This document shows, in pieces, positions 13,401 through 23,846 of a stretch of DNA of 64,000 bases. The stretch's first letter is position 1; each line of letters starts with the position of its first letter. Under the pieces are notes generated by a model that was given only the letters and a program-made list of their open reading frames with translations, ran no database searches and was not told where the DNA came from. The DNA lies in the NCBI GenBank assembly GCA_008694505.1, contig VZDJ01007755.1:10471693-10535692 (forward strand). Direction: 5' to 3'. The stretch comes from Cyanoderma ruficeps (taxonomy: Eukaryota > Chordata > Aves > Passeriformes > Timaliidae). The position numbers were made by a program, and so were the translations under genes.

Positions 13401-14390
13401 CCCTGAGCAGCTCCATATGTCAGCACTGGTCAGACAAGACTTTTGAAAGGCACAAGCAGAGCTGGTGACTAGCAGACAAACGCACATCAGATCCACAAGT
13501 TGCTATTTTCTGTTATTTTCTGTTTATTCTGTTGGACTGCAGAATAACTGGGGACAGAACTGCTGAAGAGATCATTGATGACATTAAAATGGACAAGTCA
13601 AGGTTTATCTGTATGTATAATATATGTATAACAGCCTTCCTGTGCTTCTGTTGAAGGGCTGAGCGGGTTCATTAGAATGATCCTTTGAGTGGATGGTTAA
13701 CAGACTGAGACCTTGAGGTTTACTGCAGGAGGTAGGCCTCCTTGCAAAGTAAACAAGGGCTATGATTCTGGTATTGGTAATTTTAAGTTAAGAGAAGAGC
13801 TCAGTACAAGGATCTTCTCATCACAATGCCTGGAATAGTACAGTTTTCCAGGCATTCAGCCCTGTGAGGCTTTTACAGAGAGCAAGGTAGGAAATCATTA
13901 TTCTCAGTTTAGAAGAAAAGCTATGAACCATGCAGAGAGCATATGAAGAAATTCACAGTTACTTCTGGATTTATTAGTCAGAGGCATCTATTTTCATAGA
14001 AACATGAATAATTTCTATCCTGCATTTTCTAAAAAACACAATTTTTATGGCTGTATTGTGTCCAAGTGAAACAAAAAACTTCTTGAGCTCAGGAAAATAG
14101 TACATGTATGGTATTTTCCTAAGGAAATGAAGGTTTGAGGTTGGGATCAAATAAAGTGTCCTTATCTTTATATATAGGTATACAGGCACAGGTATGGGTC
14201 TCACAAAAACATGCATTAACTTAGGAGATACACAGGAACTTTTTCCTGGCATGTGGCATGGCAAGCTAAATCTGGATCAAGTACCGACTACGAACAACTG
14301 ACTAAAGAACATGTGGGTCTTGATTCAGGTCTTGCTGTAGCAAAAGCAAGATTATTTTGTGCCTAATAGAGTGAAAGTATATGCAGTGTG
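4433..14390. other. Long AT-rich non-coding stretch
   Basis: No recognisable gene is present. Short low-complexity pieces are an AT dinucleotide tract near 11266-11300, an A/C-rich tract at 11965-12035 and another AT-rich tract at 12360-12420. A 13-bp unit (TTTTTAAAAACTA) is repeated with a 19-bp period at 8949-8980. The parts at 7790-8110 and 10980-11200 have the low-repeat, mixed AT-rich texture of conserved non-coding DNA, but this cannot be judged without an alignment. Open frames up to 117 codons near the CR1 tail and up to 115 codons at 5680-6027 (-) show no domain. Confidence 0.6.
11965..12035. repeat. A/C-rich low-complexity tract
   Basis: A run of A is followed by further A and C blocks (patterns such as CCCAAAAAAAAACC and CCAAACCCCCAAA). 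Similar A/C tracts occur near 27708-27755 and 36150-36190, and in reverse complement at 20889-20990. Confidence 0.7.
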
Positions 14391-14504
14391 AAGATTCGGC
14401 TGTCTCACACGAATATTCATTAACATTCATGTATGAAAGAAATCTTTAAGATTCAGGTGTCTCACATGAATATTCATTAGCATACATGTATGAAAGAAAT
14501 CTGA
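14391..14504. repeat. 57-bp tandem duplication, two copies
   Basis: A unit with the landmarks GATTC, TGTCTCACA, GAATATTCATTA, CATGTATGAAAGAAATCT occurs twice at a 57-bp offset (14393 matches 14450; 14401 matches 14458). The copies differ by a few substitutions, so the duplication is older than the short exact ones in the window. No open reading frame explains it. Confidence 0.85.
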
Positions 14505-16494
14505 CCTACATATATATACAGGACTTTTCACACTTGTGCTAAAATTCCCTGAAGAGGAAATCTCACCTACTGGGTCCATGAGTGAGGAAAACAAATACCA
14601 AATCACCTTCTTATTCTTATTCTTATTTATAAAGCCATCATGCAATTTCTGTATTTTACATCAGGTAAAATTTCTGTATTTTACAACTGGTTTTCAGTCC
14701 TTATCCTAACCCATATTTGTAATAGTTTTTGACTGATGATGAACTCTAATTGAACTACTGCTTAAAAGTTTGGATGAAGGTTTACAGCATAGTTTGTACC
14801 AACTAAATGTATGTCTGCAGGTTAGCAAGTTTAGAGGTCTGTTTTAATAGAACAAATTATTTTTATTCAAATTGATTGCATGAGAACAGAGAAATATTAG
14901 GTCCCTGAGCAATTTTATGGTTAAAAGAAACTGTTCACTCATCAAGCACATGCATTCTTTTCTTAAAAACTTTATATTGAAGGCTCCTTTCATCTGCCTA
15001 CCAACATTTAAAGTGGAAGAAAAATTTTTGCATATCACTTAAGATTAGAATAAAAATACTTTATGGTTGAATAGACTGACAAATATTTTGCTAAATAGAC
15101 TAATTTTATAGGTAGTGGAATATATTGATTGAATTATTCAAGAGATAACATGAACTTTTGTTCAATGATTGGAGAATTTATTTTAAGCCAGTGTTCAATC
15201 AAGACTTAAAAATAAGCAGGGAAGAAGAGAGGCATTTAATAAATTCAGTCTTGACTGTTACAAAGTTGTTTTGTCATTCTTCTACCACAAAAAGTCTTGG
15301 AAACCCTTTTTTTCTGACTTGAAGCTTGAGTTATCTTTTTCAAGCAACTAGATAAATAAATAAACATTGCAATAGGTAGCTCCTAAGGAAAAATTATGGA
15401 CGCTGATGAAAAAATGTTTTTTTAGAATATCTTATGTCTCCTTTTTTACTCTATGAAAAGAATCACACATCATCTACAGTGAGTAAGGAAGATATGTCTG
15501 AGACTTGTCCATCTTAGATGTTATAGCTCCCAGAACAGTTGGAATGGCAAATGCAACTGAACATACTCAAATTGGAGAACACAATTTGGTTACATTTTGG
15601 CTTCTAAATGAAAACTTGCAAATCGTATTGTCAGATTTTTCAGAGTATCACTTGTTACGGAAAAGTTCTGGCTTTATACTAATGAATAATTTCAATACAA
15701 TTCATCCTGTGGTATCTTCCTTGTATGCAGTGCAATATCTTCATTTTCCAATTTCCAAGTGAGAAAAGTGTAGAGAGAGAAAAATGAAAGAGAAAATAAA
15801 ATTGTATTAACCACAGGCAGAAACTCAGACAGTTTCTAAGTAATCATCTCTCTATCTGCTTCTCTTCAAGTGATATAATTCCTTTAATTTCACTAATATT
15901 GATTAAATTATTTCCAGAAAAAATTGTATACTTCTGGGATATGTGGGGACAGAATGTTATTAAAGTCACCTTATTTCCTTCAAAGGACAATTCAGGATGA
16001 AGCTGTGTTCAAGGATAGGCTGATTATTTATTCATATATATCCAATTCTAGTTAAGACATGTTCTGTCATGTTCAACGAACACAACAGAAAAACACAAAA
16101 AGTCAAAGCACAAAAGTGAAATTTTGATACAAAGAAGAGTGATAGTAAACACTTGTTCTTAAATTGTTTTTATAAGCATTTCACCACTTCTAAATTGCAA
16201 CTTAAAAAAATACTATTTTAATTTGAAAAAGATTGTGCGCTTTGAGCATTAGCTAGTAAATATACCAAAAGTTCTTTCTTGGTATTCTCTTAAGTTCTTT
16301 CTTGACATTTTATTACAAAATTAAAATGACCCCTAAATTACATTGGCTGATAGTCACATGAAATATTACCCACCAGCTGGTTTTATAGAAGGCTATAGAA
16401 TTGTTTTATGCTTGGATTTAGATAATTTGTGCATACTTTGAATTGTCTCATCATGACCAGATAGACTTGTGGGATTCTATGTCTGAAAATGAAC
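14505..16494. other. AT-rich non-coding DNA
   Basis: No gene is recognised. A 17-bp exact direct repeat (AATTTCTGTATTTTACA) lies at 14644-14660 and 14669-14685. Otherwise the stretch is unique, AT-rich sequence. Confidence 0.6.
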
Positions 16495-16680
16495 CTAGAA
16501 GAGATTAATGGAACCATCATGGAGTAGCATTAAGTGCTTCAAGAAACCCTCAATGTCATTAAAATTCATAGCAGAAGGATAAGGCTGATGTTTTAGAAGA
16601 AATTTCAAAATCTCTGAATTTTGTTCGGCAAGCTTTGACACGCCAACAGCTGTTGTTGTCAGTTTGAGGTCTTCATCATT
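16495..16680 (-). other. Protein-like open frame, possible exon or decayed coding fragment
   Basis: On the minus strand, 61 sense codons run from just after an in-frame TGA (upstream of 16680) to TAG at 16495-16497. The frame is less biased to Lys/Asn/Ile/Phe than chance frames nearby and reads like a soluble helical protein: it begins NDEDLKLTTTAVGVSKLAEQ, then has an amphipathic stretch (SEILKFLLKH), a QPYPSAMNF link and a second helix-like part (DIEGFLKHLMLLHDG). It uses two CpG-containing codons in CpG-poor DNA. The upstream side offers only a modest acceptor (GATGAAG after a T-rich tract) and no strong donor is seen. I do not recognise the family. It could be an exon, a processed-pseudogene or transposon remnant, or chance. 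Confidence 0.22.
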
Positions 16681-17098
16681 TCAAGATAATAAAAATACAA
16701 CAGTTACAGTGTTATGTAATATGCATGGATGAAAAATTAGAAGATAAAATTTTTTGCCCATTCTGCTGAACACTGTAGAGCTGGATTTTTTCCAAGTATA
16801 ATAGTATTAGAGTAGCTATCAGTTCCACCTCAGTGGAAATTTAACACTCCCTTCATTTAGAGAGAGTTTGAACTGTTCAAGCATGAAGTTATTTAAGACC
16901 CACCAAGAAACAACAACTGAGAACTCCTCCATGAAACTTCAGCTTAAATATCCAAAATTTTATCTAGCATTTTATGTAAAGTAATTTGAAATTTGCAAAA
17001 AATTTAAAATAAGGAAAAACTCCAGCCAACAAAAAACCCCACTGATGTTTCTGTGTGAAGACTTATAAAAGAAAACATCTTAAGTGCTAATCAGAAAG

Positions 17099-17574
17099 TC
17101 GACTTGACAGCTGCCTGCCTGTAAAACACTTTTGTCAGGTTCATCACCAAGAATGCAACAGGGGAACTGTGGGAGGACAGAAAGAGATAGTGCCGAAGCC
17201 AATCTTGCCCCTGATATATTGCTTCTGTGTTAATTACCAAAGAGTGGGAACAGCCTTGTCCTCACAGCCATGGATGTGATAAAAGAGTGAGTTAGATGGG
17301 AGGGAGTTGGTTGGAGTCTGCTGGCTGTGCTGTGGGGAGGAAGGGACAGGAGGCTGTGTGAGGGACAGAGAGGGTTAGGTGGTCATGCTAGGGTCAGGAA
17401 GGAGTAGGCCAGAACTGCAGAAGGAAGAGAGAAGGATGAGAGAAAGAGCCAGAGCTGCCCATGAGAGGCTACACAGAAAAGGTATGAGGGATTTTAGATA
17501 AAAAGATTATGAGACTTGAAGCCTTCTTTGGTGTCACTTGTACCACTTCCATCAGGGAACTGCAGTCACTCGAC
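17099..17574 (+). mobile_element. Candidate solo LTR with 5-bp target duplication
   Basis: A block clearly richer in G than its flanks begins TGACAGCTGCC (17105) and ends GCAGTCA (17568), so its ends form the short TGAC...GTCA inverted repeat typical of LTRs. The 5-mer TCGAC stands on both sides (17099-17103 and 17570-17574), one base away from each terminus, as expected of a target-site duplication; with its CpG it is a rare word here. The inside contains a TATA-like GTGATAAAAGAG (about 17276) and a purine-rich GGGAGG/AGGAAG stretch. About 464 bp and no coding sequence fit a solitary LTR of an endogenous retrovirus. Orientation rests on the TATA-like box. The family is not assigned; a non-LTR insertion is the alternative. 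Confidence 0.5.
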
Positions 17575-19785
17575 AAGACAGGAGAAGCAAAAGAAATAGC
17601 TTATTTGATCACTAAATATCACTCAAGCATATATGCTTGTCAATATATGCTGTTTCATGTACAGTGTCAACTAGTCAACTAATAAAAAGAAAAAGGAATT
17701 CAGATTTCAAACAGGAAGCATGATGAGCTAAGATGCAGAAGAATTAAGCCCATGTTCTTGTGTCACTTGGCATGACAGAGCCTTGTAACGCTTTGTTGTG
17801 ACACTGAGATTCCTGCCAGGAGGTCCTGTACATTCATCATGTTCTATTAGACAAGGGACTCTGAGCAGAGTGCAGGCACTATCTCTTACAGCACAGACTA
17901 TTAGTTTTGTCTCCTGCTCCAGTTCAGTGAACTGAAATCTTACAATTACTTAGCTTTACTCTACTGCCCATGCTCTTCCTTGGCATCTCCAGAAGAGCAC
18001 AGGCTTTCACTTGTCCACTTCATGACTTTGCAATGAAGAAAACAAGTCTGGGTGCATAGGCTCTGCAACACATTTGTTAATATAATGCCTTTTACGTGAA
18101 ACATAAAACCTGTTCAGTTAGAACATTAGGGGAGCAAACTTTCTTCTTTAGCTCATATTGAGGGTTTGGCTCCATTCATTTTGGGATGCAAGCTTCCTCT
18201 AAGCTTGTGAAGTATCTTCCTTTATCATGAACAAAGATAACATTGCTCAATACTTACAGTAAAACCCTCCTGTATTATAATATTATTTGTAGCCAGCCCC
18301 AGATCAGTTTACTTGGGCACTCAGAGACTCCTCAAAATAGCTTCCCTCCTGCTAAGATTCCTTTTGTCCTCAATGCCTGTATGTGAACAAAAGCCTGTTT
18401 TCATTTAATGACACACCAAGACACCTCCTGAGATAACTCTTACCCTGAAAAATAATGTAACTAACTGAATTAAGGAGCAAGTATTTTTAAGAGAGATCAA
18501 AGTTAAAACAGAGAGATCAGGCAACCACAGTATCCCATTGCGAATTCAAAAATTGCATGGATGAAGTCAGTACAGTCCATAATAGAGGCAGTGATTTAGG
18601 AAGCTTCTCTCACTTCTGAAGATTATTTATTGTTAAAAAAAGACTAAATCTGAGATTAAGCAAAGCCATTGTGTAAAGTGTGTGGAGATATTTTGACAAA
18701 AGTGGTGGCAAAATAGAGGGTGTGTCAGGTGTGAGGGGTCCAAATCTTCTCCATTCAAATTTTTCTAATAGTCATCATTGCCTCAGACATATCTGATAAA
18801 ATTTGGCTAAAATTAGACCTAATTTATGGAGTCTATTATTTTTCCAACAAAATTAGAAGTTTTAAAGAATTATAGAAGGTGGAAATTTTCAAATAAATAT
18901 TGCAACCATAATTGTTGCAAAAAAAGATAATTCTTTGTGTGTGTGACGAAACTGTTAATTTTTGTCTTTCCCTTTGCTACAGTCAGTGAAGGAATGAATA
19001 GCAGAATAGAGAAGCAAAATTGAAAAAAATGGGACATTTCTCACTTTATTATTTTATTTAACACAGACCAGTAAAAAAATGCAAGAAATGGACGAATTAA
19101 AGTCATTAACTAGTCCTTCAACATAAATACATGCTTGAAATTAATTTTTTTTTATATTTAACCAGTGCACATTTTTTTTTCTTTTATTTTCAATACCTCA
19201 TTAGGTTAGGCTGACTGTACTGCTATGTTCTCTGGGAACTTGAAGATTCACATGGGAATGAGAAGGTTCATTTGTAAACATGGAGATTTTCATGACCTTG
19301 TGATTCAAAATTATGGAAATGTTGTTTTTGAAACATGGAGCAACAAAAAGGGCTTGTGAAAATACTCTTTTTAGGTTTTGTTTTCTGAAAAACCCAATCG
19401 TTGAAATACACAGTTTTCTGTATGGAAATCTTATTTATCATTTTGATCACCTGTCTAAGCAAGAATCAAACAAACATGCAATAAATCCACCAAAGAAAAA
19501 GCAATGGAAACAGCTGAAAATAGGGATCTGGGTCAAACTGACTCAAAAAAATGAATTTAACTTTGTAAAATAAAAACCTATATACTGAGGAACAGATTTC
19601 ATAACTGACAGAATTAAGACTGAACCACAAAAATAGCACACATACAGCTACAAATTTTAGACAATTTGAGACAAACTGTCAATGCAATTTTGCTTCAAAA
19701 AGTGACAACATGACCTGTGGCTGTCTAAAGAAGGGGATAGTGATTATTTATATGTGGTAAAAGTGAGACTTATCAGAATAATATA
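17575..19785. other. AT-rich non-coding DNA
   Basis: No gene or confident repeat is seen. Open frames near 19268-19573 overlap on opposite strands and have no recognisable domain. Confidence 0.6.
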
Positions 19786-20245
19786 GTTCTGTAGTCCACA
19801 TTCTGTAAAAAAATATGGAAAACCTGAAGAGAATACAGAAAAGAGTAACAAATATTACTTGTGGGGCAGAAAACATATTTCTGTAGATGACACCTTACAG
19901 CTCACTCCACTTAGCTTTCAAAAAAATATATTAAGAGATGTGTTGACTGCAACGTATAATTACTTCAGCGAACAGGTACTAAAAGTATCAGGTACTGTTC
20001 ATTCTAACAGAAAAAAGGCATGATAAGAATGAGTGCTTAGAAGCTGATGGCCAATTCAAATGGCAAACGTTGCACAAATTGCTAAAAAGTTACTTGGCCA
20101 GCTATCAAAATAAAGTGTCACTGATAGCAGAGTTCTGAATTTTACTAATCTTTATGTCTTCAAGCCAAAACAGGATGCCTTCATGGAATAATTGTCTCAG
20201 CCAAACACAAGTTGTTTGACTTGGTACAGCAGAAACAGCAGAAAT
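19786..20245 (+). mobile_element. Ancient CR1-type LINE, 3' part
   Basis: The stretch follows the end of a CR1-type reverse-transcriptase ORF and its 3' region in order. ATGGAAAACCTGAAGAGAAT (19815 on) gives the M-E-N-L-K-R-I-Q-K-R-V-T-N series found after the RT core. It is followed by a region around AACAGAAAAAAGGCATGATA and, near 20170, by GGATGCCTTCATGGAATA and CAAACACAAGTTGTTTGA, which match the tail of old amniote CR1 copies from memory. Frames are broken by stops and small indels, so this is an old, dead copy, older than the minus-strand CR1 tails in this window. Confidence 0.65.
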
Positions 20246-20885
20246 GTAAACACAAATGTAACATTTTCATTTTAAGTTCTTAAAAATCTTTGGGATGCCC
20301 CCTTAAAAGTCCTGGTGATTCATTCTCTGAGGTTCTCTATAAGTAATAATTTTTGAGACTTACTGTGATCTGGGACTATAATTTTTCTTATAAATCTGCA
20401 GATTCTACTACTTATACTGTGTATATAGGAGTTTAGAAAATATTTTAATATTCTATTCCATTGACATGGAACTGATTGGAAAACAGTTTGTGTTCCACTG
20501 AACATATGGACACACTCCAACAACATAAAAAACCCAAACCTAGAAACCAAAAGACTCTATAAAAAACACTGCAAATAAGATGCATGTCAGTTCAGTGTTT
20601 TTGGAATTTTCTTTGAATAATGATTATTCCAAAGAAATTCTTTGCTAAACCAACAGATTATTCTATTTTGATAATGAAAAACTACTTTGTTTTACTAGTA
20701 GAAAAATATATCATGAACAAGGTGCAACATCAGTAATATGCTTATAGTTTGAAATCTACTCTTTTAATTTCATAATCCCCTTCTCTAAAAAAGAGTTACC
20801 TTTCCTCTCATGGAATTTGGATGAGTTCAGTATGTTACTGTAAGATGTTTCGATCTTAATGAAAATATGAAAATATTATATTTTA
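20246..20885. other. AT-rich non-coding DNA
   Basis: Unique AT-rich DNA lies between the ancient CR1 copy and the G/T-rich repeat; nothing recognisable. Confidence 0.55.
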
Positions 20886-20991
20886 CTTTTTTTTTGTTTG
20901 TTTCTCTGTTTTTGGGGGGTTTTTTGGGTTTTTTTGTGGTTTTTTTGGGTTTTTTTGTGGGGGTTTTTTTGTTTTTGTTTTTGTTTTTGCA
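20886..20991. repeat. G/T-rich simple repeat with four G-runs
   Basis: About 100 bp of almost only T and G. It starts with poly-T, continues with blocks of GGGTTTTTT type and ends in (TTTTTG)n. G-runs of three or more lie at 20914-20919, 20926-20928, 20947-20949 and 20959-20963, enough in principle for a four-tract G-quadruplex on the plus strand, although the third loop-equivalent spacing is long. The apparent Phe/Trp/Gly-rich and Lys/Pro-rich peptides encoded here are artefacts of the repeat. Confidence 0.85.
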
Positions 20992-21997
20992 AAAGTGTTA
21001 ACAAACATCAATGTTCTTTGATCGACTTTAAGGGAATTGTTTGGGCTAATCCCAGTGACCTTAAAATGAATTTTGCTCAACCACAATAAAACCAGAAAAA
21101 ATACTTGATTCTTAACATATTATATTTTTCCCCCATTTAAAGCACTCTTACCTACCACAGGTGTGAAAGCACATTTCAAAAAGTGTTGAAAGTAATTGAA
21201 TCTATAATCCCTAGAGCGTTAGCCTGATGTAATTATTTCTATTGTTCAAATAAGGTTATGACCACCTGAAACTTCATTTCCAGATATTATCTGACATGTT
21301 CTACTTGGAAACAGAAAAGGCTTTTGAAAGAGAGCTACTCTGAAGGTTTGGAAACCTGCCAAATTTAATGAATTTAATATATGTTTTAAAATAATATTTT
21401 GAATCAAACTATAATCAGTAATAGTCTAATCTAGTGCGAACAAAAATGCCTAATGCTGCATTGTAAAATGCCTAATGCTTTAAAGTAAAATTATGCTTGT
21501 GAAATGAAGATAATTAAAGTTTTCCTAATAATTTAATTGAAAATTAGGATCAACATAAGCATTGTCCACAACCACACAATATGGAAACAAAAGAACACAT
21601 AATAAATGTTAGACTAGCACAATCTATCTCTATTACTTATATTGCTGGTGATTGCTTCCACTCATATCACATCAATAAAATCTCTTGAGAACCATGAGGA
21701 CCTACAAATTGTCTCCATACAAAATATGAAGACTCTAGCTAAGCAGAAAAAATCCCCTCTCATGGTTCAAGAAAGTCTGTAAAATTATGTCCTTGACTGC
21801 TCATATCTGCCCAAGGTTGTTAAAAATCTGGTATTTAAGAAATGCATGACCACCTAAATAAAATTCAGCACCCATTCCATTAAAGGGGGAAAATTTAACA
21901 AGGAAATACATAAATAGTCTATTATAATTTAAGTTGTTGACCTTTAAATTTATTTAGCTAATAAATAAAGTGGAGTCACACAGGATCTTTGTTGTTT
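20992..21997. other. AT-rich non-coding DNA
   Basis: No gene is recognised. A 15-bp exact repeat (AAAATGCCTAATGCT) lies at 21443-21457 and 21465-21479. The sequence changes to an old CR1 copy near 21998. Confidence 0.55.
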
Positions 21998-22830
21998 CAA
22001 GGCTTTTCAACGCTTCCATAAATCATCCGGCAAAAGGGAGGAAGAAGCCATGAGAAGACTAAATTTGCTGGTGATAGTTAGTTAGTCAAGGTAATGAAAA
22101 TGAGGGCAACTGAACTACAGAAGAAATAGTGATAATGAAATGGCAGAATAAATCAGTGTTGGTAAATGCACAGTGATGCACATGAGGAAAAACAATCTCA
22201 GTTTTACATACAAGGTGATGAGCTCTGAGATTACATTTGCCAAACAGGAGTTAAATCTTTAGAATTGACCTGTAATGAACAGTTCAGTGAAAATGTCAGC
22301 TCAATACTAAGGAACAGTAAAAAAGAAAAGACACGTTTAAAAAAGGAAAAGAAAAACAATAAAATAAATATTATGATGTTGTATGATATTGCATACAGCT
22401 ATCCTGGGTGTTCTTTGCAATTTCTACTACCCTCAAGACTGTCTCAAAAAGGAAGCAGGAAAAAGAGGGATAATTACAGACAGTTATAAAGGTTATTCAA
22501 ATTGCAGAAAGTCACATGTTAGACTGAGAAAATAAAAAAGAAAAGACTAGTCCAATAAAACCTAGGGAGATCAAAGTAATGCAGCTAAAAAATGAATCAC
22601 CAAACAAAATAGAAATTCTTTGTAGCTCATAGCTAATCTGTGGAATTCTGACAGAAGGTGATCTGCATGATGAAACCTTTACAGCCGTCTAAAACAAAGT
22701 GGGAGAAGTTTATAGAAAACAAATCTATTTATGGACTAGTAAGCACAGGCAGAATCTCTTGTGCAGGTAGTCCTTTAAATATCATTTTGCTGAGAACTGG
22801 GAGACTAATAGAACCCATAAGAGCATTTAA
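21998..22830 (+). mobile_element. Ancient CR1-type LINE, RT core to 3' end (dead)
   Basis: Landmarks appear in the order of a CR1-type reverse transcriptase. CATAAATCATCCGGCAAAAG corresponds to the INDLEKG region. AAA-TTT-GCT-GGT-GAT (22061-22075) is the catalytic F-A-D-D box mutated to F-A-G-D and followed by stops. AAATGGCAG, GTAAATGCACAGTGATGCAC (22166 on) correspond to K-W-Q and V-N-A/D-K-C-K-V-M-H. After 22380 come pieces around ATACAGCTATCCTGGGTGTT, AGACTAGTCC and CTAATCTGTGGAATTCTGAC, matching later ORF and 3' segments. The many frameshifts mean it is long inactive. Its orientation equals that of the 19.8-kb piece, but the RT core and the 3' part here duplicate that segment, so they are two separate insertions. 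Confidence 0.7.
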
Positions 22831-23004
22831 TCTGCTGCTGCTGGCACCTGGAGCAATGACACAGTTGAAAAACTGAAAAAAAAAAGAGGAATAAATCACA
22901 TTTCAGATGCAAATATGTTTGGTGCAATAAAAGATACAATTTTTCTGTCTGTACTTCATTGACCCTTATAGGCAGCTGAGCCCTGAACAGCCACATGTTC
23001 ACTC

Positions 23005-23846
23005 CCACTGCAGTGGAATGGGAAGGGGAATGGGGGTGGTAGTCATTTCATCACACCTTGTCTCTGTCATCACACCTCTGCCACTCCTTCCTCCTCAGGT
23101 AAGGGCTTCTCACACTCCTTCCCTGCTCCAGCATGAGGTCCCTCCCATAGGAGACGGTCCTCCGTGAGCTTCTCCAATGAGTCCTTTCCACTGGCTGTAG
23201 TCCTTCACAAAGTGCTCCAGTGTGGGTGGCCTCCACAGCATGCAATCCTTCAGGAACAGGCTGATCCAAGGTGGGTCACTCTCGGGGTCACAAGTCCTGA
23301 AGCAAACCTGTTTCAGTGTGGGTTCTCTCCATGGGCCCGCAGGTGCTGCCAGGAGTCTGCTCCAGCACAGGCTGTGGGGTCACAGCCTCCCTCAGGCATC
23401 CACCTGCTCTGATGTGGAATTGTCCTGGGGCTGCAGGTGGGTCTCTGCTCCAGTGTGAGGTCCTCCATGGGCTGCCAGGACATAGCTGGATCACCGTGGG
23501 CTGCACTATGGGGTGCAGGAGAATCTCAGCTTCAGCACCTGAAGCACATCCTGTCCCTTCTTCTTTGCTGTCCTTGGTGTCTTCAGGGCTGTTTCTCTCA
23601 CATATTCTCACTCCTGTTTCAAACTGCAGTTGTAGGGGTTCGCTGTCCCTTTTTAACTCTGTTACCCCTGAGGCATCACCACCACCCCTGCTGATGGGCT
23701 TGGCCTTGACCTGCGGTGGGCCTGTCCCTCAGCCAGCTGGCACTGGCTCTGTCAGACACAGGGAAAGCTGCTGGCAGCTCCTCACAGCAGCTTCCCCTGT
23801 AGCCCCCTGCTACCCAAGCCTGGCTGTGGAAACCCAATAGACCATA
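23005..23846 (-). mobile_element. Endogenous retrovirus LTR, truncated copy
   Basis: This GC-rich block belongs to the same family as the full copy at 50.6-51.7 kb but in opposite orientation. Read on the minus strand it starts near 23846 (GGGTTTCCACAGCCAGGCTTGGGTAGC region), passes the CTACAGGGG and CCAGTGCCAGCTGGCT landmarks, GTGAGAATATGTGAGAGAAACA, GACACCAAGG and then several repeats of a 'bases + CTGGAGCAG + ... + CCATGG' unit. It stops around 23005, lacking the last third (TTTAAGATTTGGTT, polyadenylation and U5 part) present in the other copy. The long open frames on both strands here (up to 174 codons, 23316-23840) are by-products of high GC and the internal repeats, not genes. The class is probably ERVL-like from memory; the family name is not assigned. 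Confidence 0.8.

Noticed and set aside
20883..21089. Two overlapping 'proteins' rich in Phe/Trp/Gly or Lys/Pro
   Set aside because: Both are translations of the G/T simple repeat.
23316..23840. Longest open frame of the window (174 codons, +) and several overlapping frames on both strands
   Set aside because: They lie inside the GC-rich minus-strand LTR and arise from its internal repeats; the sequence has the same family relative at 50.6 kb.
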